Shown here one piece after another: positions 1 to 6,155 of a stretch of 11,216 nucleotides of DNA (position 1 is the stretch's first letter; the number at the start of each line of letters is the position of its first letter). The DNA is from Caldithrix sp. RBG_13_44_9. GTDB taxonomy: Bacteria; Calditrichota; Calditrichia; RBG-13-44-9. The stretch spans positions 1 through 11,216 of the forward strand of contig MESS01000002.1 in NCBI GenBank assembly GCA_001771055.1. The letters are read 5' to 3'. The notes beneath the pieces are model-generated. The model saw only the letters and a list, made by a program, of their open reading frames with translations, searched no databases and was not told the DNA's origin. Position numbers and translations under genes: made by a program.

Positions 1-178
1 ACTGATGGAAGTAGAAGTATCTTCAGTAAAAAAGAAAATGAAAGATAAGGCTTTTGCCCGACAAGTAAATCGCGAGGAAATCATTCAAGGCGCACAAATG
101 CTTGGGATATCACTGGAAGAACACATCGATACAGTGCTCAAAGCAATGCAAACGATTTCCGATCAGTTGGGATTATAA
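1..178 (+). CDS. C-terminal end of a probable HD-superfamily hydrolase (partial, 5' end outside window)
   Basis: An open frame enters from the left edge, with codons starting at base 2, and stops at TAA 176-178. It leaves 58 residues ending in ISDQLGL. The segment with KKKMKDKAFARQVNREEI followed by GAQMLGISLEEHI resembles, from memory, the C-terminal tail of small predicted HD-domain (HDIG, COG2316-like) hydrolases. That tail is basic and ends in an acidic helix. The metal-binding HD motif itself would lie upstream, outside the window, so the catalytic assignment cannot be confirmed here. The gene converges on the peptidase gene, with only about 20 bases between the two stop codons. No hairpin terminator is visible in that gap, which is only T-rich. 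Confidence 0.55.
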   Translation, partial: LMEVEVSSVKKKMKDKAFARQVNREEIIQGAQMLGISLEEHIDTVLKAMQTISDQLGL

Positions 179-199
179 CCAAGTTTTTCAATTTTTTTA

Positions 200-1345
200 T
201 TAATTCTTCCAGTCTAATTTTTTCTTGATTTGCTCTGGTACTCCCTCTTTATGAACCATGATGGCAATGGTTTTCAAACGGAAATAGGAGCGGGATAAAT
301 AAATGTATCCGCGGTAGGGAGTGTTGGCATACCATGAATCTTTTACCAGGTAAAATTTCCTCCCGTGCTGATCATGTGCAGTACCCACCAGGTGCATTAA
401 ATGATCATCGGTCATCTCGAAACTGTCAAATTTTTCCTGGCGCATTTCAGCTGTAATTTCTTTTTCCTCCTGAATACCTTTGTTGGGTTCGTCAAGGGGA
501 ACGGTAGCATATCCCTTTTGCTTATCTGCATAATATTCATCTCCCACATCACCGTCCCAAACCACAGAATATCCATTTTGCAGAGCAAAATCGACCATCG
601 CTTCCAGTTCATCCAGGGTTATGTTAAAATAATCGCTGTTGTAACTCCAATTATCCGGTATCTCCAGGCGAAATTTCTGGTAATAAGGATGATGCAAAAA
701 AGAAGTGAGTTCAACATAATTAGTAAAATCCAAATCCAGATACTGCTGTGAGTAGGTCAGAGGATTATAGGACTTTATCTTATAAACAAATTCCACAGGG
801 GGTTGACCCAGGTAACTATCTAAAACGGCTAAAAAGGCATTTTTCCATAATACGGTACGGTGTTCATTTTTTTGAGAAATTACAGCATCCAGCATTGCCT
901 TTAAAATTGCAACCATTTCAAAATGTGAATGAATCCCCTCAGGGCTTTTGTTTCCCGGATAGATGATTTCCGGAACTATTCCATATTTTTCAATAGATGC
1001 CAGAACATTGTGACTTAAACCGCCTTCACCAAAAGTACCACGGCCGTGAAGTCTAAAATAATTCATCGCCTTCTCAGGATAAAGATGGCGGACCACAAAC
1101 ATTTCCGATAAATCTACTTCCTCCTTGCCCATCCTCAACATTTCAGATTCCAGATAAGATAAAGTGGAAAAAACCCAGCAGGTTCCGGTGCTATCCTGAC
1201 TCTTAACCGGGGTATGTTTTACGGTCCTTTCAACAGTAAACTCAAAATCCGTACTATCCCGCAATGGCAGTGAATCCTGTGCAAATCCATCAATGATAAA
1301 AATAATTAGATAAAATAAAAGTACTACTTGAATCAATGGCCTCAT
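200..1345 (-). CDS. Secreted papain-fold peptidase, C1 family (bleomycin hydrolase/aminopeptidase C-like)
   Basis: A 381-residue protein with a signal peptide (hydrophobic residues about 5-20, likely cleavage after GFA22), so it is probably periplasmic or surface-exposed. The mature N-terminus carries the C1 active-site block KSQDSTGTCWVFS, with oxyanion Gln50 and nucleophile Cys56. The C-terminal block DDHLMHLVG supplies the general-base His318. The following VKDSW block has Asp336 where papain-like enzymes have the catalytic-triad Asn. The overall pattern and the C-terminal IAIMVHKEGVP stretch look like the C1B-type peptidases common in Bacteroidota rather than cytosolic PepC. The start is well supported: AGGAG on the minus strand at 1353-1357 lies 7 bases upstream of the ATG. 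It is transcribed divergently from the transporter operon and seems monocistronic. The substrate is unknown; activity is probable, because Asp may replace Asn without abolishing catalysis. Confidence 0.85.
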   Translation of the reverse strand: MRPLIQVVLLFYLIIFIIDGFAQDSLPLRDSTDFEFTVERTVKHTPVKSQDSTGTCWVFSTLSYLESEMLRMGKEEVDLSEMFVVRHLYPEKAMNYFRLHGRGTFGEGGLSHNVLASIEKYGIVPEIIYPGNKSPEGIHSHFEMVAILKAMLDAVISQKNEHRTVLWKNAFLAVLDSYLGQPPVEFVYKIKSYNPLTYSQQYLDLDFTNYVELTSFLHHPYYQKFRLEIPDNWSYNSDYFNITLDELEAMVDFALQNGYSVVWDGDVGDEYYADKQKGYATVPLDEPNKGIQEEKEITAEMRQEKFDSFEMTDDHLMHLVGTAHDQHGRKFYLVKDSWYANTPYRGYIYLSRSYFRLKTIAIMVHKEGVPEQIKKKLDWKN

Positions 1346-1351
1346 AAACTT

Positions 1352-1357
1352 TCTCCT
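1352..1357 (-). promoter_or_regulatory. Ribosome binding site of the C1 peptidase gene
   Basis: The minus strand reads AGGAGA seven bases before the ATG at 1345. This is a near-ideal Shine-Dalgarno sequence and fixes the start codon just ahead of the signal peptide. Confidence 0.75.
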
Positions 1358-1451
1358 GACTATTGAGCTTTAAGAATTATATTTAACAGAATGTTATACT
1401 ACCTTTTAAAATTAATATCTTAACACTCATATTGTCTAACAGAAAAAAGGA

Positions 1452-1467
1452 TTTTAGTATTCTAAAA
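1452..1467. repeat. Inverted repeat TTTTAG-TATT-CTAAAA
   Basis: A perfect 6-base inverted repeat with a 4-base spacer in the divergent promoter region. It could be an operator for the peptidase or the transporter operon. Because it consists almost entirely of A and T, chance occurrence is quite possible. Confidence 0.3.
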
Positions 1468-1518
1468 GTTAATCTATTATTTACATCATCAAGAACCTCA
1501 AAATGTTCTAACTTCGCC

Positions 1519-1533
1519 TGAATTATCAATTCA
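1519..1533. repeat. Inverted repeat TGAATT-ATC-AATTCA
   Basis: A perfect 6-base inverted repeat with a 3-base spacer, about 320 bases upstream of the transporter operon and 170 bases upstream of the peptidase gene. It is a candidate operator. No known regulator consensus was recognised in it. Confidence 0.3.
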
Positions 1534-1636
1534 AGGGTTTATGATCCTTTATCATTTTTAAAATAATTCTTGTTTTTTTTTCATCCCGAAGGATATCTTC
1601 AACCGGTCAGTGGAGTTGGTAACGGGAGTAAAAGGT

Positions 1637-1708
1637 ATGGAAATAAATTTCTGGAAAATAATGTTCGGTCTTGAAACGGGTAGAATAGCCTGGCGGATTC
1701 AATATTAA
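1637..1708 (+). CDS. Possible 23-residue small ORF (uncertain)
   Basis: ATG at 1637 is preceded by GGGAG at 1624-1628 with 8-base spacing, a good Shine-Dalgarno arrangement. The frame gives 23 residues, ending in TAA 1706-1708. The peptide is amphipathic, with an aromatic-rich start (FWKIMF) and two arginines near the end. No homologous family is recognised. It lies about 145 bases upstream of the transporter operon and could be a leader peptide, an independent small protein or chance. The only support is the ribosome-binding site. Confidence 0.2.
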   Translation: MEINFWKIMFGLETGRIAWRIQY

Positions 1709-1852
1709 TTTGTCTGAAGATGTCCAATCATTTATAGTTGGTATTCCAATTCCACCCAAAATATTGATGTCACAGGAAAGATTCAAGAAGGAAACTCAAA
1801 CCGGTTCGACGGGATAAAATAACACCAGCGTACTGTCAGAATCTAAAAGTTT

Positions 1853-2512
1853 ATGGAAAAAAAGCATAAAATCTCTGCAAAGTACATTTCTCCAGATAAA
1901 GAAATTACCGAAAATCAATCACTTTCGCGTGACAGTGTATTTATCGCTATTTTCGGTGCAATGTGGGGTTTAGTGGAGATCACCCTGGGAGTTTTTATGA
2001 AAGGTATGAGATTGCCAATGGGTGGAGCCATTCTTACGGCCATTTCCAGTGTTATTTTTCTGACTGGCCGGTATTTTATCCGCCGGAGGGGATCGATACT
2101 GATGATGGGTGCCATCGCAGCCATTTTAAAAGTTTTTTCATTAGGAACTGTGATTGCTGGACCTTTTATGGCTATTCTCATCGAATCTCTCATTGCCGAG
2201 ATAGCAATATCTTTATTGGGAATTCACCGATTCAGTTACATATTTACTGTTTGCCTTTTGACTCTGTATACCATCATCCATCCCTTCATTGCCCAGGGAA
2301 TTATATTCGGTGAAAATATTTATAAAATTTATCTGGAAATCTTTCAGAAAATTGCACAGTTTTTACATATTGATCTTCATTACATTGGCTGGATCATTTT
2401 GTGCTATGCTGTCATCCATTTAATTTTGGGTGCTACCGCCGGATGGTTTGCTTATTCTTTATCAATCCGAGTGGATAAGGAGTTATCCCGGCAGCTGAAG
2501 GGTAAAAAATGA
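1853..2512 (+). CDS. ECF-transporter S-component-like integral membrane protein
   Basis: A 219-residue protein with a charged, probably cytoplasmic N-terminus (residues 1-27) and about five or six hydrophobic helices, roughly at 29-47, 56-74, 82-121 (two), 126-150 and 178-203. The first helix contains A32-x3-A36. The AxxxA motif in helix 1 is the known contact of ECF S-components with the T subunit. Length, helix count and basic C-terminus (KGKK) fit a substrate-binding S subunit of an energy-coupling-factor vitamin or metal uptake system. It does not resemble BioY, ThiT, RibU or CbiM closely enough to name a substrate. Its stop overlaps the next start (ATGA at 2509-2512), so translation is coupled to the T-like gene. 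No clear Shine-Dalgarno sequence precedes the ATG. An alternative is an unrelated small permease; the operon partner makes the S-component reading more likely. Confidence 0.6.
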   Translation: MEKKHKISAKYISPDKEITENQSLSRDSVFIAIFGAMWGLVEITLGVFMKGMRLPMGGAILTAISSVIFLTGRYFIRRRGSILMMGAIAAILKVFSLGTVIAGPFMAILIESLIAEIAISLLGIHRFSYIFTVCLLTLYTIIHPFIAQGIIFGENIYKIYLEIFQKIAQFLHIDLHYIGWIILCYAVIHLILGATAGWFAYSLSIRVDKELSRQLKGKK

Positions 2513-3081
2513 AAAGATACTTTTACTTATTTATAGGAATTCTGATCTCGGCAGTGTTGATCAACCAGACCAATCAATGGTTCATTTTCCCTCCGATGAT
2601 CCTCATATTATTTTTAGTGAATCGACAGGCCTTTCATATATTTTTGAATTGGAAATTTGATTTTTTATTATTCAATTTATTTGTTGGAATTCCATTATTG
2701 CTGGGGAAAAAAGATGCCAGCTGGTACGGTATACCTTATTCCTCCGAGTACTTCCTGATGAGCCTGGTCATGATTAAACGAAGTATTCTGATTTTATTGG
2801 GCATTAAAATGTTCACCAATAAAATTAGCATTCAACAAATAAGCCGGAGTCTGCAAAAGATTCATCTGCAACGTTTCAGCGAGGTTTTTTCTACTGCATT
2901 GCGAGTCTTACCCGAAGTACGAGTAATTACCCATAATACCTACCGGGAATTCAAACGTACCCCACGCGACAAAAATATTATCTCACATCTCTATGATTGG
3001 CTGGTTAAATTGGCAGTCCGTATTTTATTCTTTGCCGATCAATATTACCTGGATCAACTCAAGCATCAGAAACAGGAATGA
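2509..3081 (+). CDS. EcfT/CbiQ-like transmembrane component, short and divergent
   Basis: A 190-residue protein with hydrophobic helices at about 5-20, 24-40, 50-66 and 82-102, then a helical cytoplasmic stretch and a final hydrophobic segment near 163-177. The order matches the EcfT (CbiQ) fold: membrane helices, then coupling helices. The segment FSTALRVLPEVRVI (127-140) followed by NTYREFKRTPR matches the EcfT pattern in which an ALRxxP helix precedes an Ala-Arg-Gly coupling motif that docks on the ATPases. Here the motif position reads YRE instead of ARG. EcfT proteins usually have about 225-270 residues, so this one is short. The gene overlaps both neighbours by four bases (ATGA at 2509 and at 3078), giving tight translational coupling to the S-like gene and the TonB receptor. 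The assignment rests on fold pattern and context and would benefit from a profile search. Confidence 0.55.
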   Translation: MKRYFYLFIGILISAVLINQTNQWFIFPPMILILFLVNRQAFHIFLNWKFDFLLFNLFVGIPLLLGKKDASWYGIPYSSEYFLMSLVMIKRSILILLGIKMFTNKISIQQISRSLQKIHLQRFSEVFSTALRVLPEVRVITHNTYREFKRTPRDKNIISHLYDWLVKLAVRILFFADQYYLDQLKHQKQE

Positions 3082-5033
3082 ACAACAGTTTAATTTCTAT
3101 CCTCATCGTGTTTGCCATTACAGGATTTACTGAAGCCTTTCCGTATCCTGCAACCACCGATACCATTCCCGAATTTTCTATGAATGAAATAATTGTTATG
3201 GGTGATCCCTGGTCATCGTTTAAAAAAATATCTATATTCGAAATTGATACAAAAACCATTCAGCAAAGGGACAACCGAAATCCGCAGCTGGTTCTGGAAT
3301 ACGCTCCGGGTATATACTTTTCCCGCAATTCACGGAATGAATATTCCTTCCGGTTGCGCGGATTTGAACAACGCCAGATCAGCGTTTTCCTGGATGGCAT
3401 CCCGATAAGTATCCCATTCGATGGAATGGTAGATGTTTCCCAACTCATTGGTCAGGATTATTCAAAAATAAGGCTTTCCAAAGGAATTTCCTCAATTCTG
3501 TATGGGGCAAATTCGCTGGGAGGAACCGTTGACATTTTGACCCGGACTCCTGGCTCTAAAAAAAAATGGGGCGCAGGTCTGGAGGGATCAAATCAGAAGC
3601 ATTTTTACGGTCACCTGCAGTTCAGTCACCATATCTACAAGATGAAATATTCAATATCGTTTACCCAGGAAAGATCTGCCGATTTTAAATTACCAGAAAG
3701 TTTTCAGGCCCAACCCAATGAAGACGGTGGTACACGTAATAACAGTGTATATCGGAAAAATTCTTTGAATTTCAAATTTCAATATGATATCAATACTGCT
3801 CATCAGCTGGGTATCAATTTAAACTTTATAGACAACTGGTATAACGTTCCACCGCAGGTTTTTGTAAGTAATCCCCGTTTCTGGTGCTTTCCGGACTGGA
3901 AAAAAAATATTGTCAGCATTAACTCTTTGAATATTATCAATCCGTCAATTTTAGTACAGTCCGTGGTATTTTATGACAGCTATTTCAATCACCTCGAATC
4001 CTATGACAATGATAATTATAACAGCCAGACCCAGCGATATTCCTTCAGTTCGATCTATGATGATTATTCCCTGGGAGGTATCATCTATCCTCAACTAAAA
4101 CTGATTAAGCAGGGAACGACCAATGGAATTTTTTCCTTCAAGCAGGATGTACACCGGCAGAAAACCAATCAAGAGTCATACCAAAAATATTCGGCTCAAA
4201 TAATGGGGATGGGTTTAGAGCAAGATATACAGCTGACATCCCGGTTCAATCTTTCTGTGGGAATTGATGCCAACTACTTTGTTCCAATCACTGCTTATGG
4301 CGAATATTCACAGGAGCCTAATTTACTTTTCAATGGACAGACTTTGCTGAGCCATCAGCTGTCACTAGGTATGAATATTTTTTTTCTTATGGGCAAGAAA
4401 AGCCGTTTTCCTACTTTGAAAGAATTATATTCCGATCGTCTGGGACGGAATATTCCAAATCCGACCTTACGGGAAGAGCATTCCTGGAACTTTGAATTAG
4501 GATCCCAGTGGTCCAATCATTCTAGCCGCTTTCGATTTTCCTTATTCTACAACCAACTCAATGATTTAATCACCGAAGTACAGCTTCCAGAAAATCTTAA
4601 ACAGTTGCAAAACACTGCTCAGGCAATATTCAAAGGGATAGAAACAGAAGGTATGATCCATGTACTCTCCTGCAATTTGCAATTAAATTATACTTTTTTA
4701 GATGCCCAAGATCAGTCTCCCTCAAGGGAGTCCAATTATCTTTCCTATCGGCCCAAGCATCGGTTAAATAACTGGTTGATCTGGGATGTAAGTGCATTCC
4801 TCCAATTACAGGCAGAAGCCAATTATACTGCGGATCAATACTATCAGAACCCTGCCAGCCTGGAATGGGAGAAACTGAATGATTTTTCTCAATTCCACTG
4901 CACATTGAATTACTCTTATAGAGATCAATTCACGATCTATCTGAGAGTCAATAACATTTTCGATCAGCTATATTACAGTGAGTATGGCATACCTATGCCC
5001 GGCAGGGAAGTCACATTGGGATTAAAATTATAA
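3078..5033 (+). CDS. TonB-dependent outer-membrane receptor
   Basis: A 651-residue protein with a signal peptide (hydrophobic about 4-15, likely cleavage near residue 20). A TonB-box-like stretch (residues 34-42, SMNEIIVMG) is followed by a plug domain at about 45-157. That plug has typical features: VLEYAPGIYF, FRLRGFEQRQISVFLDGIPI and SKGISSILYGANSLGG. The rest is a 22-strand-type barrel rich in alternating aromatics, with a receptor-type C-terminus (VNNIFDQLYYSEYG, then PGREVTLGLKL). It lacks the N-terminal carboxypeptidase-regulatory domain of SusC-type receptors and is BtuB-sized. It should import a chelated metal, corrinoid, heme or similar ligand across the outer membrane using TonB-ExbBD energy. 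Its start overlaps the T-like gene, and its stop is 2 bases before the NTPase start. This arrangement implies that the outer- and inner-membrane steps handle the same substrate. Substrate specificity cannot be read from the sequence. Confidence 0.92.
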   Translation: MNNSLISILIVFAITGFTEAFPYPATTDTIPEFSMNEIIVMGDPWSSFKKISIFEIDTKTIQQRDNRNPQLVLEYAPGIYFSRNSRNEYSFRLRGFEQRQISVFLDGIPISIPFDGMVDVSQLIGQDYSKIRLSKGISSILYGANSLGGTVDILTRTPGSKKKWGAGLEGSNQKHFYGHLQFSHHIYKMKYSISFTQERSADFKLPESFQAQPNEDGGTRNNSVYRKNSLNFKFQYDINTAHQLGINLNFIDNWYNVPPQVFVSNPRFWCFPDWKKNIVSINSLNIINPSILVQSVVFYDSYFNHLESYDNDNYNSQTQRYSFSSIYDDYSLGGIIYPQLKLIKQGTTNGIFSFKQDVHRQKTNQESYQKYSAQIMGMGLEQDIQLTSRFNLSVGIDANYFVPITAYGEYSQEPNLLFNGQTLLSHQLSLGMNIFFLMGKKSRFPTLKELYSDRLGRNIPNPTLREEHSWNFELGSQWSNHSSRFRFSLFYNQLNDLITEVQLPENLKQLQNTAQAIFKGIETEGMIHVLSCNLQLNYTFLDAQDQSPSRESNYLSYRPKHRLNNWLIWDVSAFLQLQAEANYTADQYYQNPASLEWEKLNDFSQFHCTLNYSYRDQFTIYLRVNNIFDQLYYSEYGIPMPGREVTLGLKL

Positions 5034-5035
5034 AT

Positions 5036-5512
5036 ATGAGCACCCTTCATCCGGCCTGCCGTATTATCCTGGTGATTGGTCCCAAGAATTCTGGTAAAAC
5101 TTCTTACTTAAGAACTATTCAGGATAGAGCCCAACACCGAGGTCTAACAGTGGGAGGTTTCCTCTCGGTAAGTCCAGGGAATATGCTTAATAAGAAAAAT
5201 TATTTATTGCATGCTATCCAAACCGGCCAGGAGGAATTGCTTGCTTCAACCACTCCCCGTTTCGGACAGGCGATTCAATATTGCGAATATTATTTCGATC
5301 CAAAAATATTTGATTTAGGAAACCGGATACTGATGAGCAGTATCCAGTCAAATATGATTATACTGGATGAATTTGGACCGCTGGAGAAGCAGCAAACCGG
5401 ATTTTATCCCGGCTTCAATTTTCTGTTAAAACATTATAAGGGAATTCTAATCATCGCTCTGCGCCCTAGGCTGCAATCATATCTGAGAAATATTATTTCC
5501 GGACAGCAGTGA
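5036..5512 (+). CDS. P-loop NTPase, THEP1/DUF2478-like
   Basis: A 158-residue soluble protein. Walker A is GPKNSGKT (15-22). Walker B is MIILDE (107-112), immediately followed by FGPLE. The GGFLSV stretch at 40-45 occupies the position of the conserved GF element found after the P-loop in THEP1-type nucleoside triphosphatases. A C-terminal strand with an arginine (ALRPRL, 141-146) also matches that fold. It has no ABC signature (LSGGQ) and no room for an ABC helical domain, so it is not an EcfA ATPase. It begins 2 bases after the receptor stop and is the last gene of the operon. Possible roles are energising or gating the S/T-like membrane pair, acting on a nucleotide-bearing substrate such as a corrinoid precursor, or regulation. 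The role is inferred from context only. Confidence 0.7.
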   Translation: MSTLHPACRIILVIGPKNSGKTSYLRTIQDRAQHRGLTVGGFLSVSPGNMLNKKNYLLHAIQTGQEELLASTTPRFGQAIQYCEYYFDPKIFDLGNRILMSSIQSNMIILDEFGPLEKQQTGFYPGFNFLLKHYKGILIIALRPRLQSYLRNIISGQQ

Positions 5513-5528
5513 AATTGATTTTTTTATG

Positions 5529-5542
5529 TCTGGTTATCCAGA
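5529..5542 (+). repeat. Small hairpin TCTGG-TTAT-CCAGA after the transporter operon
   Basis: A perfect 5-base stem with a 4-base loop, 16 bases after the NTPase stop codon. It could slow or protect transcript ends, but it lacks a following T-tract, so it is not a standard intrinsic terminator. Confidence 0.25.
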
Positions 5543-5612
5543 TCATCATACCTCAAGAGATCCGGATGAATTGATTCCCTTGATTTTTACAAAGACGAAA
5601 ATATATTTTCAA

Positions 5613-5641
5613 TTGACAACGAAGAAATGAATATCTATATA
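5613..5641 (+). promoter_or_regulatory. Sigma-70-type promoter of the Rrf2 regulator gene
   Basis: TTGACA at 5613-5618 and TATATA at 5636-5641 are separated by exactly 17 bases, an almost ideal vegetative promoter. Transcription should begin near 5648, about 28 bases before the ATG at 5676. The hexamers differ from the TTTG/TAnnTTTG consensus of Bacteroidota. The promoter probably serves the Rrf2 gene and possibly the co-directional genes after it. Confidence 0.7.
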
Positions 5642-5644
5642 TCG

Positions 5645-5656
5645 GACAATATTGTC
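5645..5656. promoter_or_regulatory. Palindromic operator GACAATATTGTC at the transcription start
   Basis: A perfect 12-base palindrome starting 4 bases after the -10 hexamer and covering the expected transcription start. A dimeric Rrf2 protein bound here would block RNA polymerase. Autoregulation through such a site is common for the IscR/NsrR/Rrf2 family. The exact sequence is not a known IscR or NsrR consensus that I can name. Confidence 0.6.
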
Positions 5657-5675
5657 TTAAATTGAGGTGGGTAGT

Positions 5676-6122
5676 ATGATTCTTTCTAAAACCTGTGATT
5701 ACGGCTTGAGGGCTGTGCTGTATGTGGCCACCTGCTTGGATCGCGAATATATTTCCATCGGTGAGATCTCGGAAAAACTGAACATTTCATTTCATTTTCT
5801 GACAAAAATTCTGCAGAAACTAACCGACAAAAATCTCCTGATCTCATTCCGCGGTCCAAAAGGCGGGGTAAAATTAACCCGTCCCGCCGGCACCATAACC
5901 CTTTTGGAAATAATTCAGGCAATTGAAGGACCCGATTTTTTTGATAAGTGTCTGCTGGGATTAGAAAAGTGTAAGGATGATAATCAATGCCCCTTACATC
6001 AGCATTGGTCTCCACTTCGTCTACAACTGAAAAATCTCTTTCAGCAAAATACCTTGGAAACTATGGCTGAAATGTTAAAAACCAATCAATTTAGAATTAC
6101 TGATTTAACAGTAAGATTTTAA
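5676..6122 (+). CDS. Rrf2-family transcriptional regulator, probable Fe-S cluster sensor
   Basis: A 148-residue protein. The N-terminal winged helix opens with the family hallmark MILSKTCDYGLRAVLYVA. It continues with ISIGEISEKLNIS and FLTKILQKL (recognition helix region), and the wing has RGPKGGVKL. Three cysteines, C92, C99 and C105 (spacing C-x6-C-x5-C), followed by PLHQHW, match the cluster-binding region of IscR/NsrR-type members, whose usual spacing is C-x5-C-x5-C. The ATG at 5676 was chosen over the in-frame GTG at 5667, because GAGGTGG at 5664-5670 then acts as the Shine-Dalgarno sequence and the family N-terminus starts exactly there. A strong promoter and palindrome lie directly upstream, pointing to autoregulation. 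Likely targets are the polyferredoxin and DUF438 genes downstream. The signal (Fe-S status, NO or oxygen) cannot be decided from sequence. Confidence 0.88.
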   Translation: MILSKTCDYGLRAVLYVATCLDREYISIGEISEKLNISFHFLTKILQKLTDKNLLISFRGPKGGVKLTRPAGTITLLEIIQAIEGPDFFDKCLLGLEKCKDDNQCPLHQHWSPLRLQLKNLFQQNTLETMAEMLKTNQFRITDLTVRF

Positions 6123-6155
6123 TAGATTTAGAAATAACTAGATGAGACTCTGATA

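Larger units (their letters stand above)
1346..1852. other. 507-base divergent intergenic region, no confident gene
   Basis: This region separates the minus-strand peptidase from the plus-strand transporter operon, so it must hold promoters for both. It is AT-rich. The left part contains several short inverted repeats (1384-1396, 1452-1467, 1519-1533) and an 8-base direct repeat TAACAGAA at 1384 and 1437. The right part (about 1600-1850) is less AT-rich and contains one small ORF with a Shine-Dalgarno sequence. I searched by eye for cobalamin, TPP and other riboswitch cores, because a transporter with a TonB receptor lies downstream, and found no convincing match. No clear -35/-10 pair stands out. 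Confidence 0.6.

Noticed and set aside
412..966. Several open frames on both strands inside the peptidase gene
   Set aside because: They lie wholly within a well-supported gene, lack ribosome-binding sites and do not resemble any known proteins; they are shadow frames.
1351..1362. Minus-strand AGTCAGGAGA, identical to the start of the cobalamin-riboswitch B12 box
   Set aside because: It is the Shine-Dalgarno region of the peptidase gene. The upstream minus-strand sequence is AT-rich and has none of the conserved core of a cobalamin riboswitch.
1541..1559. ATGAT-CCTTT-ATCAT followed by TTTT, terminator-like
   Set aside because: The stem is AT-only apart from one G-C pair per arm and too weak. 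It lies in a divergent intergenic region where no transcript needs to end.
1583..1594. ATCC-CGAA-GGAT mini-hairpin (UUCG tetraloop on the minus strand) next to a T-tract
   Set aside because: The stem has only 4 bases, and the T-tract lies on the wrong side for a plus-strand terminator. No gene ends nearby.
1815..1840. ATAACACCAGCGTACTGTCA before the transporter operon, resembling parts of TPP or cobalamin riboswitch cores
   Set aside because: The matching CTGAGA (TPP) and GGGAA/GGTG/CCC (cobalamin) elements are not found at the required distances, and too little sequence remains before the start codon.
5667..5675. GTG start three codons upstream for the Rrf2 regulator
   Set aside because: It lies within the Shine-Dalgarno sequence GAGGTGG, and the family N-terminus (MILSKTCDYG) starts at the ATG at 5676.
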